NCBI RefSeq assembly: GCF_003056405.1
Contig: NZ_PYVZ01000003.1
Location: forward strand, 62,001 to 126,000
Reading direction: 5' to 3'
Length of the DNA: 64,000 bases
Source of the DNA: Devosia indica
Lineage (GTDB): Bacteria; Pseudomonadota; Alphaproteobacteria; Rhizobiales; Devosiaceae
In this document: piece after piece, positions 54,286 to 61,842 of the stretch
Layout of the letters: each line of letters starts with the position of its first letter
Numbering within the stretch: position 1 is the first letter of the stretch
Position numbers and translations under genes: made by a program
The notes under the pieces: model-generated
What the model was told of the DNA's origin: nothing
Seen by the model: the letters and a program-made list of their open reading frames with translations, nothing else
Database searches by the model: none

Positions 54286-54840
54286 GTTCTCATCTCCTTG
54301 AGTTGAATTTTTGGTCGGCGCCGCGGCGAGCGCTGCGGCACGAATGGTCTCGACACGGCGGATCCAGCCGCGCCCGAACACCGGAAAAGTTGAGAGAGCC
54401 CTGAGAAAGCCGAGCCGCCGGTCGCACAGGGTATTTACTGTGCCGGCGGCGCTGCTTCGGTTGGCTGCCGCAAGTGTGATTGGGCCGACCAGGCCATCGG
54501 CGGCGACGCCGAGCACCTGCTGCAGGCATCGAACTGCCCTATTCGGCCCGGAATTGACCGCAAAGTCGAACACAGCCAGGTCCACACCCGGTGGCAGTTC
54601 TCCTGCCCGGCACACATCCCAATAGCCCGCCCGATAGATGTGCGCGGCCTCGTCCCTCTCCAGAGTCTGCACCTCAGCTTTTGGCAGATCCCACCAAGGC
54701 GAAATATTGCGCCAGCGCGCCAGGGTCTTGCGTGTGATCCCCATGTTCGTGGCGCCGCCCGGATCGGCAGGGTGATCGACATATCCCCCCTCATGCCGAA
54801 AAATTTCGGTCAGGCAGCCGTCAAACCGACCATCAGCCAT
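54100..54840 (-). CDS. GH108-type endolysin fused in frame to a holin-like tail
   Basis: The ATG at 54840 has AGGAG seven bases upstream and overlaps the stop of the GTA fusion gene by 8 bases. Residues ~1-175 form a peptidoglycan-hydrolase domain: IFRHEGGYVDHPADPGGATNMG holds the catalytic glutamate of glycoside hydrolase family 108, and DGLVGPITLAAAN resembles a peptidoglycan-binding-3 repeat. From residue ~186 the frame passes straight into SGYKTYIVAAFMLLAGLAQML and a second hydrophobic helix, normally a separate small phage-type membrane protein. The signal for a separate start (AAGGAG then GTG, 54285) is still there, so a lost endolysin stop codon is suggested. Confidence 0.8.
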   Translation of the reverse strand: MADGRFDGCLTEIFRHEGGYVDHPADPGGATNMGITRKTLARWRNISPWWDLPKAEVQTLERDEAAHIYRAGYWDVCRAGELPPGVDLAVFDFAVNSGPNRAVRCLQQVLGVAADGLVGPITLAAANRSSAAGTVNTLCDRRLGFLRALSTFPVFGRGWIRRVETIRAAALAAAPTKNSTQGDENVDILSGYKTYIVAAFMLLAGLAQMLGIDLPALDSGSAGSLVLESLAILFLRKGLKGDIGKA

Positions 54841-55348
54841 GAAACTCTCCTGTCGCGCCATGGCCCGCACCGAGCGCTGCGCTGACTTGCCGGACACTAA
54901 AAGTGAAACCGCTCGCCGGAGCACCGAGGTCGGCGATCTGGTCGGCCAGCGGATACGGAACGGAGCATTGCGCTGTACTCAGCGTTCTTACTGTCACGCC
55001 GCCGGTCACGATCTCGACCTGCCAGTTCTCCGGCGCGAATTCGAGCGGTGGCTCGGCCACACCCCAGCCATCACCATCGGCCCGGCTGCGGCGCGTCCAT
55101 TCCAGCGTGATTGATCCATCGGCTGCCCTCAGCCCTTCCAGATGGACGGGCGAGAGTGGCAAAGCCGGCCCCGCGCCAGGCGCGACAGTCATGATCTCTC
55201 CGGCGCCACCGCCCATACGCCCGCGCTTTTTGGCGAGGCTCTTGGCAAAGGCTCCGGGCAGCACGATATCGCCGCCGCTATCGAGCCGGTTGAAGACGCT
55301 GGCATAGCCGGCAAAGCGCCCGTCCCCATCAATCGGAATGCCGCTCAT
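54833..55348 (-). pseudogene. GTA prohead protease (gp4) N-terminus fused to host-specificity protein (gp15) C-terminus
   Basis: The open frame of 171 residues joins two unrelated pieces. Residues 1-~45 (RFAGYASVFNRLDSGGDIV, PGAFAKSLAK) are the start of an HK97-type prohead protease; the catalytic part is missing. From about residue 52 on (VAPGAGPALPLSPVHLEG, LEWTRRSRADGDGW, then a short beta-rich end) it is the C-terminus of the large GTA tail/host-specificity protein gp15. Everything that normally lies between (rest of protease, capsid, adaptors, tail tube, tape measure, baseplate, peptidase, most of gp15) is absent. The junction is at about 55190-55230. The frame survived, but no function is expected. 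Starts within the stop of the 43-residue gene before it. Confidence 0.85.
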
Positions 55349-55476
55349 CCGCGCTTGGCCCCGCCGGTCTTGGGTCTCGGACCACTACGCTGCTTGTCAG
55401 CCAGCGTTCCTGCCAGGTTCCAGGCAAATTGCCGGAACGTCTGCTGCGCCGCTTCACGATTCTGCTTGTCTGCCAT
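55345..55476 (-). CDS. Very small basic protein in the GTA remnant
   Basis: A 43-residue frame from an ATG at 55476: MADKQNREAAQQTFRQFAWN, then a basic tail ending GGAKRG. Its stop codon overlaps the start of the gp4::gp15 fusion gene (ATGA), and it begins four bases after the preceding small gene, so coding is likely by arrangement. I know no family for it; it sits where GTA clusters carry short genes before the prohead protease. Confidence 0.55.
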   Translation of the reverse strand: MADKQNREAAQQTFRQFAWNLAGTLADKQRSGPRPKTGGAKRG

Positions 55477-55480
55477 GGGT

Positions 55481-55669
55481 TTAGTCCTCCTTCCGGAAAA
55501 GCCGATTCAACTGCGCAATCTCCTGCACGAAGTCGTTGAAGTGTTGATTCACCCGCGCCATCTCCCGCAGCGCCCACACGAGCAAGGCACTCGCCCCGCT
55601 CGCCCAGAGGAACAGCGCCAGATGGGCCAGATCGCCCCGCTCGATAACGGTCTTGGTCAACTCGTCCAT
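55481..55669 (-). CDS. Small membrane protein at the GTA gene 3.5 position
   Basis: A 62-residue protein from the ATG at 55669 with GGAG nearby. It has one transmembrane segment (LALFLWASGASALLVWAL, residues ~17-34) and a C-terminal amphipathic helix with asparagines and phenylalanines. In GTA clusters a short membrane protein often lies between portal and prohead protease; size and position agree. It follows an intrinsic terminator (55687-55711) that ends the preceding cassette, so it needs its own promoter or read-through. Confidence 0.65.
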   Translation of the reverse strand: MDELTKTVIERGDLAHLALFLWASGASALLVWALREMARVNQHFNDFVQEIAQLNRLFRKED

Positions 55670-55686
55670 GGGGTCCTCCAGGCAAC

Positions 55687-55711
55687 AAAAAAGCCCGCCG
55701 GAAGCGGGCTT
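55687..55711 (-). terminator. Intrinsic terminator ending the paralogue cassette
   Basis: Read on the minus strand, AAGCCCGC and GCGGGCTT pair perfectly around a five-base loop, followed by six T residues. It stands 42 bp after the stop codon at 55753 and splits the GTA gene row into two parts. Confidence 0.88.
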
Positions 55712-55752
55712 GGTGGGTTCGACACTTGCGGCCTCTTCTGACCATTCTTTGG

Positions 55753-56406
55753 TCAGGGCCAACTTTCCCGCAATTTCACTAGGCTGGCCGCTGCAGCATC
55801 GGCTCGCTCAAGCACATGGGGCGGTCGGTTTCTCAAACCCGCGATCATCCTTAGGAAGCGTGAAACTTCGCGCTCGGTAGCGCGAGTGTCCAACAATGCC
55901 AGCAAATCCGAGACATAGTCATCGTACTCGAACACTGACGAGGGATTCTCCGGCGCATTAAAAGGATCCCACTCCAGTGTCAGAATGCTTCCGACAGCGC
56001 GAAGTTTTTGACCTCGCTTTACCAGCGCCTCCGTTCCAGGAAGCAACCGCTCTTCGAAAAACCGAGCATGCGTAAGGATCAATTGAATTTCGTCCTCGGT
56101 TAACCGGCTGTCTGGGTATTCAGGCTTTGAGCCCATCCTTCGATCCAACTCGATCGCAACCTGATACTGCTCAGGCGGCAGATCGGCAGTCGAGACAATG
56201 GTGCATGGCTGGTCGTCTTCTATCCTACGGCCTTGCCCATCCCGATTGAACTTGTAGGTTGTCTCATTGGGAATGTTGCGGGCCCAAATGCTGGACGCAT
56301 TCGTATAGTAGACTAACAGTAAGTCCGTCCGACCATCGTCTCTGATGCCGAATATCAGGTCGCCAGTTTTGATTGCGGCGAGGGCTTGGGCTCCAGAGGC
56401 AATCAT
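55753..56406 (-). CDS. Hypothetical protein, second of two tandem paralogues in the GTA cassette
   Basis: A 217-residue protein of unknown function. Residues 1-125 are clearly related to the gene just upstream: both share the pattern GD(L/V)IFGI, L-L-L-V-Y, IVSTA-LP near residue 70 and KPEYPD near 94. After that it has an extra C-terminal helical part (~130-217) with SVFEYDDYVSDLLALL. The start overlaps the upstream stop (ATGA). Base composition of 55.75-57.0 kb is visibly more A/T-rich than the flanks, suggesting later acquisition. It could be an immunity protein, but nothing in the sequence proves it. Confidence 0.7.
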   Translation of the reverse strand: MIASGAQALAAIKTGDLIFGIRDDGRTDLLLVYYTNASSIWARNIPNETTYKFNRDGQGRRIEDDQPCTIVSTADLPPEQYQVAIELDRRMGSKPEYPDSRLTEDEIQLILTHARFFEERLLPGTEALVKRGQKLRAVGSILTLEWDPFNAPENPSSVFEYDDYVSDLLALLDTRATEREVSRFLRMIAGLRNRPPHVLERADAAAASLVKLRESWP

Positions 56407-56777
56407 GCAACTGGCAGCGGCCGTGCCTCAAAGAAGGCCCGATGTGAAGTCATCAGCTTGATTTCTGCCTGGCTCAGTATCGTGTCCGGATATTCAGGCT
56501 TTGTTGCCCATTTTCGATCCAAGCCGAGTGCTGTCTCATACATGTCGGAAGGCAACCGTGCCGTTGATACGATCACACAAGAGCCCCCGCCCGCAACCCA
56601 AGTACTCTTGCCATCGCGACCAAATTTGGCCGTCGTTTGCGAGGTCACATGGCGGGCCGAAAAACCGCGACTATCGGCCTCATAGACCAACAGCAGTTTT
56701 GGTTGACCACCTTCAGCGATCCCGAAGATCACATCGCCAACTTCGATCGAGCTGAGTGCCTTCGCTCTTGACAACAT
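56403..56777 (-). CDS. Hypothetical protein, first of two tandem paralogues in the GTA cassette
   Basis: A 124-residue protein of unknown function. The ATG at 56777 (MLSRAKALSSIEVGDVIFGI) is chosen because it aligns with the start of the paralogue downstream; the frame is open to 56858. Shared motifs are VGDVIFGI, KLLLVYEADSRGF, CVIVSTARLPSDMYE, KWATKPEYPDTILS. The 5' end overlaps the upstream gene by 65 bases in another frame and its stop overlaps the next start by 4, typical of a compact cassette. A duplication of one gene by tandem copying explains the pair. Confidence 0.65.
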   Translation of the reverse strand: MLSRAKALSSIEVGDVIFGIAEGGQPKLLLVYEADSRGFSARHVTSQTTAKFGRDGKSTWVAGGGSCVIVSTARLPSDMYETALGLDRKWATKPEYPDTILSQAEIKLMTSHRAFFEARPLPVA

Positions 56778-57192
56778 TGGTACCCTTCTTGCGCCAGACT
56801 GAATCAAATCCGCCAAAAGTCTCAGATATTTCCTCAAAAGGAAGACCCTGCAGTCCAAGGTACTTCACCGCGCAATCCATGCAGAGGCGCTTGCCAGATA
56901 TGTGAACCGGATCAGTTGTACCAAAACTACCGCCATTTTGGCACCCACCGGAGAACCCGTCGCAACGCGGCCCGGCCACCTGGACGCGCTCCGGCTCGAC
57001 CTGAACCTGCCCGATGACCGACAGATCATCAATCCACTGCCCGCCCTCCGGCGTCCCCTTCGGCGCACGTGGCTGGTCCGGCCGATAGCGCCGCTCCAGC
57101 CCGGCAATCATCACATCCAGCTTTAGCGAGAGCGTGGCCAGCCGGATTTCGTATCCAAGCGCCTTCAGCGCTCGCCCAACAATCCGTGACAC
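56713..57192 (-). CDS. Toxin-like protein with PKGTPEGGQW motif after the portal gene
   Basis: A 159-residue protein with a GTG start at 57192, behind GGAGG and directly after the portal stop, so it is translationally linked to the portal. Residues 1-40 are helical (GRALKALGYEIRLATLSLKL); then comes RPDQPRAPKGTPEGGQW, a linker widespread in Hyphomicrobiales phage-type and polymorphic-toxin proteins that separates a delivery part from a variable tip. The tip holds four cysteines (RCDGFSGGCQNGG, then LCMDCAVKYLG), possibly zinc-binding. The end runs 65 bases into the next gene. A toxin with the two paralogues as immunity proteins is a hypothesis. Confidence 0.6.
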   Translation of the reverse strand: MSRIVGRALKALGYEIRLATLSLKLDVMIAGLERRYRPDQPRAPKGTPEGGQWIDDLSVIGQVQVEPERVQVAGPRCDGFSGGCQNGGSFGTTDPVHISGKRLCMDCAVKYLGLQGLPFEEISETFGGFDSVWRKKGTNVVKSEGTQLDRSWRCDLRDR

Positions 57193-57195
57193 TAC

Positions 57196-58362
57196 TTACG
57201 CCTCCACACCCACCCCGGTCAGCTCCCGCTTTTCGGCATCACTCAAAAACCCCGCCGCCCCGACCCGCGCCCACAGCGCCGCGCGGTCTTCGGCTAGCGC
57301 CTCGACGCTCTCGAAATCGGGCACCACCTGAGCGCCTTCAAACGCCGGCCCCAGCCATTCGCTCAGTTCCTGGGCGACCCGCACCACCAGCGGCACGAGC
57401 GTCTGGCGCCACAGCGCCTTGTTGGCTTCGGCCAGGTTCGCATAGGTATTGTCGCCCGGTATCCCGAGCAGCATGGGCGGCACGCCGAAGGCCAGCGCAA
57501 TATCCCGCGCCGCGGCGTGCCGGGCCTCGATGAAATCCATGTCGCGTGGGCTCAGGGCGATGGTTTTCCAGTCGAGCCCGCCATCGAGCACCATGGGCCG
57601 CCCGGCATTGGCTGCCCCCGCAAAATGGGTCTCCATTTCTTCCTTGAGCCGGTTGAACTGCTCTTCGGTAAGGCTTCCCGCCCCCGCCGAATAGACCAGC
57701 GCGCCGCTCGGCCGCGCCGCATTGTCGAGCAGCGCCTTGTTCCACTGGGCCGAGGCATTGTGAATATCGAGGCTGGTCTGCGCCGCCTCCAGCGGCCCCA
57801 TGCCATAGTGGTCATCGAGCGGATGGAACAACGCCATATGCAGCACGCCCGGCACCGGAACACTGTCCTGCGCAATCCGCGTCGCCCTGCCTCCAGCCTT
57901 GTAGTCATAGGCCACTGGCCAGCCATCGCGCCCGGCGACGACACTCATTCGGTCGGGGCGCAACACGAACAGCGTCCGTACCACACCATCGACGATCCCG
58001 GCCTGCAGATAGGCGTTCCCGGCCGTCTGCAGATAGGCATAAACCGCCTCAAGCATTTCCGCGCCCGATTGCCGCCCATTGGGCCTTGTGAGCAGCCCCA
58101 AAAGCGGATGCTCACTCACCGCCTGACCGTCGACCTTGACCGTCAGCGGCACCCGGTTGGCCGCTTCGGCAATCAGCCGGACGCAGCGATAGACCACCGG
58201 ATTGCGCATGAAGCCCTGGTTGACCAGGCTCGCATAACCCCGCCCGCTCCACTGCGCCGGTCCCAGCTGGCTCAGCGTCATCATGGTGTGCCCGGCAAAG
58301 GACTTGGCTTCATTGGGCGCATTCGTCCGGCCGCCGAACAGGCGGTTCAGCAGGTTTGGCAT
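57196..58362 (-). CDS. GTA/HK97-type portal protein
   Basis: A 388-residue portal protein that would form the ring through which DNA enters the head. GFMRNPVVYRCVRLIAEAA near residue 50, LHMALFHPLDDHYGMGPLE near 175 and PPMLLGIPGDNTYANLAEA near 300 are the familiar blocks of the gene transfer agent portal (gp3). Full length and apparently intact. It is separated from the terminase gene by a ~358-bp repeat-filled gap, where most GTA clusters have none or little, and is followed by the toxin-like gene with 3 bases between. Confidence 0.93.
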   Translation of the reverse strand: MPNLLNRLFGGRTNAPNEAKSFAGHTMMTLSQLGPAQWSGRGYASLVNQGFMRNPVVYRCVRLIAEAANRVPLTVKVDGQAVSEHPLLGLLTRPNGRQSGAEMLEAVYAYLQTAGNAYLQAGIVDGVVRTLFVLRPDRMSVVAGRDGWPVAYDYKAGGRATRIAQDSVPVPGVLHMALFHPLDDHYGMGPLEAAQTSLDIHNASAQWNKALLDNAARPSGALVYSAGAGSLTEEQFNRLKEEMETHFAGAANAGRPMVLDGGLDWKTIALSPRDMDFIEARHAAARDIALAFGVPPMLLGIPGDNTYANLAEANKALWRQTLVPLVVRVAQELSEWLGPAFEGAQVVPDFESVEALAEDRAALWARVGAAGFLSDAEKRELTGVGVEA

Positions 58363-58618
58363 ATTTAGTTCCTTTGAATTCGACCCCGACAGGAAGTCAC
58401 CCCACCCTCAATACGTCCCCATCAAGAGGAGGGAGGCGCAGGATGCGGCGCCTGTGTTCATCGTCTGCCTCCCCCCTGTGGGGAGGGATCAAGGGTGGAG
58501 TGCTGGCGCTGCGGTGGCCACCGGCAATGCAGCAAACTCGATAGGTCCCTCCCCCTACTTCAGGGGGAGATTAGGTGGGGGTAGACCTTGTTGCCCCGCC
58601 ATTCGAGCCTTGTTCGCT

Positions 58619-58643
58619 CAATTCGTGCCACCGGCACGAATTG
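58619..58643. repeat. Palindrome with 11-bp arms
   Basis: CAATTCGTGCC and GGCACGAATTG are perfect inverted copies around ACC. Part of the intergenic repeat block. Confidence 0.8.
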
Positions 58644-58682
58644 CCCGCAGGGACGCTCCAAGCTCTCATGGCCTTGCCGCCT

Positions 58683-58707
58683 AAAATCGCTCCACTGGAG
58701 CGATTTT
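58683..58707. repeat. Palindrome with 12-bp arms, next to the terminase stop
   Basis: AAAATCGCTCCA and TGGAGCGATTTT are perfect inverted copies around a single C. It lies 13 bp after the terminase stop codon (58721) on the minus strand and ends in TTTT, so it could also stop transcription there. Confidence 0.8.
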
Positions 58708-58720
58708 GTCTTCGGCGCGG

Positions 58721-59971
58721 CTACAAGCCCCTCACCCGCGGCCTCGTCTCATTGAGCACCAGTTCCGTCATCGCCCAGACCAGCGCGTCCACCCGATCCG
58801 GCGAATGGCCCTCGGCCTTGCCATCTGGCCCAAAGGCACAAAGCTCGTCCTCCAGCGCCGTCAGCCCCGCCACATGGCGCACCAGCCCCCGCGCATAGAG
58901 TGCCGCCACCGGCTCGGCACGCACCCATTTGCCGCGGTTGGCACGCACCTTGCGAATGGGCACCGACCGATCGACCTGTTTGAGCATCTCCTCGACGAGG
59001 TCGCCGCCCTGGTTGACCTCAACCACGATGCAATCGGCCTCATGCGCCCGATAAGCCGCCACTGCCCGCGCTGCCCAGATATCGGGGCGCATGCCCTGCA
59101 GTGTTGCATCTTCGAGCACCACGGCCCCCTCGCCCGCTCGTCCAGCCACCACAATGCCGCAGGCGTCCGAGCGCTCGGTGCCCGTCACCGGCGGATCGAC
59201 CGCCACGACAATCCGGCCATCCACCACGCCGTCAGGCGCCCGGAACATCGACCGCTGCCAGAGCGCGTCAGGCCGATCCTCGATCAGCTCGCCATCCAGT
59301 TCCTGCCGTCCAAGAACCGAGTCACGATAGCGCTCGACCACAGCCCTGAAGAAGGCATCGGCCAAATGCTTGTTTACCTTGGACTTTGCACGGCTGATCA
59401 CGGACTGATCGTCCGCCATCAGGCGTTTCATCAGCTTGGTGGCGCGCGGCGTCGTCGTTACCAATTGCCGTGGCCGCTCGCCTAGCCGCAGGCCGAATTG
59501 CAGCATGTCGAAAGCGGCTTCGGCCTTGCGCCATTTGGCCGTCTCATCGCACCAGGCAGCAGCAAATTGCGGCCCGCGAAACCGCTCCGGGTCGGATGCC
59601 GGCAGCAGATGGGCTTCCACGCCATTGGGCCAGATCAGCACACTGCCGGTCAGCCTTGGTGCCATCCAGGGCGGCGATATCCGCAGAATGCCGCTTTCTC
59701 CCTTGACCATCACCATCTCGGCTTCAGTCATGGTCTCACCCACCAGAGCAATCGGGCCGATGCCCTTCTCGGCCAGCATTCTCACCCATTCTGCCCCGGC
59801 CCTCGTCTTGCCGGCGCCGCGTCCCCCCAGCAACAGCCACGTTGTCCAGTCACCGTCAGGCGGCAATTGATGCGGCATTGCCCAGACTGACCAGTTGAAC
59901 ATCAAGCGGCTGACTTCGTCTTCCGGCAGCAATGCCTCTTCGCGCAGCAGGCTCGCGCGCAGTGTCGACAT
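58721..59971 (-). CDS. GTA large terminase subunit
   Basis: A 416-residue packaging ATPase/nuclease (gp2 type). Walker A is LLLGGRGAGKTRAGAEW near residue 50, the Walker B-like region FAAAWCDETAKW near 140, and the RNase H-type nuclease starts at RIVVAVDPPVTGTERSDACG near 255, with further acidic residues in VVEVNQGGDLVEEM and SPDRVDALVWAMTEL. All catalytic regions are present, so the protein may be functional even though the cluster has lost its capsid. It follows the small terminase gene by 4 bp. Confidence 0.94.
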   Translation of the reverse strand: MSTLRASLLREEALLPEDEVSRLMFNWSVWAMPHQLPPDGDWTTWLLLGGRGAGKTRAGAEWVRMLAEKGIGPIALVGETMTEAEMVMVKGESGILRISPPWMAPRLTGSVLIWPNGVEAHLLPASDPERFRGPQFAAAWCDETAKWRKAEAAFDMLQFGLRLGERPRQLVTTTPRATKLMKRLMADDQSVISRAKSKVNKHLADAFFRAVVERYRDSVLGRQELDGELIEDRPDALWQRSMFRAPDGVVDGRIVVAVDPPVTGTERSDACGIVVAGRAGEGAVVLEDATLQGMRPDIWAARAVAAYRAHEADCIVVEVNQGGDLVEEMLKQVDRSVPIRKVRANRGKWVRAEPVAALYARGLVRHVAGLTALEDELCAFGPDGKAEGHSPDRVDALVWAMTELVLNETRPRVRGL

Positions 59972-59975
59972 CGTG

Positions 59976-60419
59976 TCAGGTCAGCCCCTTTGTGATGGCG
60001 TTGATGCGCGCCTCGAGTTTGCGGCGCATTTCGGAGGCCTCACCTGGGTCAGTGATTGTCCCCTCGGTATGTCCTTCTGCTCGTTCCATGGTGATGAGTT
60101 TGTCCAGATCGCGGACCAGGTCATTGAGCACCTTGCTGTCCACCCGTGTGCCCTTGTCCATATCTTCCTCCACCAGATCCATCTGCCGTTCCAACAGCCC
60201 CAGCAACCGCGCAATCAGCAATTGGCGGTCGAGCGCCCGCTTGCTCCCGGGGCGCACCCATTTGTGCGTCCGGGCGCGCACATCCAGTTGCCCCCGCCGC
60301 AAGCGGTAGCGGTGGGCAATGCCATTGCGGGTCAAGCGGCCCAACTCATAGTCGCGCCGCACTTCTTCCCACGGTACCGCCAAGCCATCGCGGTCCCGCT
60401 CAGGGTCAAGTTCATCCAT
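59976..60419 (-). CDS. GTA small terminase-like protein (gp1)
   Basis: A 147-residue protein. The N-terminal part WEEVRRDYELGRLTRNGIAH with RYRLRRGQLDVRARTHKW forms a helix-turn-helix DNA-binding region; the rest is a coiled helical part (RQLLIARLLGLLERQMDLVE and following) suited to oligomer formation. Placement directly before the large terminase and the length agree with the small terminase gp1 of gene transfer agents. First gene of the cluster. Confidence 0.75.
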   Translation of the reverse strand: MDELDPERDRDGLAVPWEEVRRDYELGRLTRNGIAHRYRLRRGQLDVRARTHKWVRPGSKRALDRQLLIARLLGLLERQMDLVEEDMDKGTRVDSKVLNDLVRDLDKLITMERAEGHTEGTITDPGEASEMRRKLEARINAITKGLT

Positions 60420-60553
60420 GTCAGGAATTTCCGTTCAGGCCGTGGGGTCCGTTTGACCCAATTTTCCGACCATGCCTGAACACTAACAGACCGGCGTCAC
60501 GCGGGGATATCTTTTACAAATTTCTCGTAGGCAGCCATTGGGACGCGAGCCCT

Positions 60554-61774
60554 CTACTCCAGCTTCGCCGCTGCCTCGAGCGCCGCTTGGTCGCTCTTTG
60601 CGCTCATGGCCGTCAGGCCGCGTTCCACCGCATCGACGATCATCCCCTTGGCAGCGCCTTCCAGCTCCGGGCGGCAGCGGGCAAGGGTTTTCAGGCCCGC
60701 TATCATGCGCAGCATCACCTCTATGCTCCCGGCTCCATCACGGGCAATGGGCCGGAACGCGTCCGCCATCAGATCATCTGGGTCGAGCCCGGCCACCAGC
60801 ACCCGCTCATATTTGAGCTCGCTGTCCTCTTCGGGCCGCTCCGTCAGCACGCGCACGATCGTGCCCACCACAGCGATTGCCGTGCCCGGATCATTGATAC
60901 CGGGTGACAGCGCCTTGCCGGCAATTTCAGACAGCACGATCAGACCGAAGCGCGGATCGCTATCGAACGTCCGCGTCGCGCCGATGGTGAAGGCGCCGGC
61001 CAGTTTCTCGGCGAGGGCTTCGTCCACTGCGCCGGCCACCATTACCAGTGGCCGATCCGGTGCCGCATAGGCACCCGGCCGCGCGGTAATGGTAATCAGC
61101 AGCTCCTGCTCATCGGCGCAGTCCTGCAGGCGTCCAATGTCGATGTGCTGCACATAACCGGTCTTGCGCGAATAGATGGGATCACCCGAGGGCTCACCCG
61201 AAAGTTCGCGGCAGCCCAGCAGCCCCTTGCCTGGCACAGTCCGAAAGGCACGCTCAGCCGCCTCTCCGGCCCGGTCCAAGGTTGCAGCGACGCGGCCAAT
61301 GGCGGAAATCTGGCCAATCCAGCGGATCAAGGCCGCAACCACCAGCACGACAACTGCCAAGGTCACCACGAACAGCAGCAACCGTCCGGCCTCGCTGTAA
61401 ATCCCGGCCGATAGTCCGATGATCCCGACGATCGAGAACAGGAAGGCGCCGATAAACACCGAAATCGAGGTCTGTGCGCTGCGATCCCCGACGATCAGCG
61501 GCACTGCCCGGGGCGTTGTCTGCTGAGATGCGCTGGAGAGCGCGCTGACAATAGTGGAAAGCGCAAACACGGCGACCGTCAGCAGGCTGGATGCCAAAAC
61601 GGTCAGGATCGACTCAACGGCTTCGGATGACAGGGTGAATGGCAGGCCGTCGGGTATCAACCGCGCCATGCCAAAGGCGATAAGCAGTGTCAGCACGGCA
61701 ACCAAAGAGAATGCGGCCGGCAAAAACCACATGCGCTGGGCAATCTGCCGGACCTTGAAAGCGAACTGACTCAT
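60554..61774 (-). CDS. DUF2254 membrane protein
   Basis: A 406-residue protein with four transmembrane segments in the first half (about residues 15-38, 52-80, 100-125 and 130-150) and a soluble C-terminal half. The regions STIVSALSSASQQTTPRAVP near 75 and ALSPGINDPGTAIAVVGT near 288 are those of Pfam DUF2254, an uncharacterised predicted membrane family of bacteria. Start at the ATG at 61774. It begins a gene row that is not related to the GTA cluster. Function unknown. Confidence 0.85.
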   Translation of the reverse strand: MSQFAFKVRQIAQRMWFLPAAFSLVAVLTLLIAFGMARLIPDGLPFTLSSEAVESILTVLASSLLTVAVFALSTIVSALSSASQQTTPRAVPLIVGDRSAQTSISVFIGAFLFSIVGIIGLSAGIYSEAGRLLLFVVTLAVVVLVVAALIRWIGQISAIGRVAATLDRAGEAAERAFRTVPGKGLLGCRELSGEPSGDPIYSRKTGYVQHIDIGRLQDCADEQELLITITARPGAYAAPDRPLVMVAGAVDEALAEKLAGAFTIGATRTFDSDPRFGLIVLSEIAGKALSPGINDPGTAIAVVGTIVRVLTERPEEDSELKYERVLVAGLDPDDLMADAFRPIARDGAGSIEVMLRMIAGLKTLARCRPELEGAAKGMIVDAVERGLTAMSAKSDQAALEAAAKLE

Positions 61775-61842
61775 GGACTACCCCCTCGTCAGATAAGTCT
61801 TATCCGCTAGAATTGGTTGCGCCCAGCCGCTCATCGGCGGAA

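Larger units (their letters stand above)
58363..58720. repeat. Composite of palindromic interspersed repeats between portal and terminase genes
   Basis: This 358-bp stretch contains no gene. It holds a C/G-rich unit related to itself: a hairpin CCTCCCC/GGGGAGG at ~58468-58486, a hairpin CTCCCCCT/AGGGGGAG at 58549-58569, and further copies of CCCTCC- and GGGTGG-type strings. Two longer palindromes follow at 58619 and 58683. The composition and hairpins look like the small intergenic repeats common in Devosia-like genomes. Such an element does not belong in a working GTA operon and may mark where the operon is interrupted. Confidence 0.6.

Noticed and set aside
58363-58720. CRISPR array in the repeat block
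   Set aside because: The hairpins differ in sequence and spacing; there are no regular direct repeats with unique spacers and no cas genes.
54100-60419. Ordinary integrated prophage
   Set aside because: No integrase, repressor, attachment repeats or replication genes; the terminase, portal and gp15 pieces are of the gene transfer agent type, with chromosomal genes directly on both sides.
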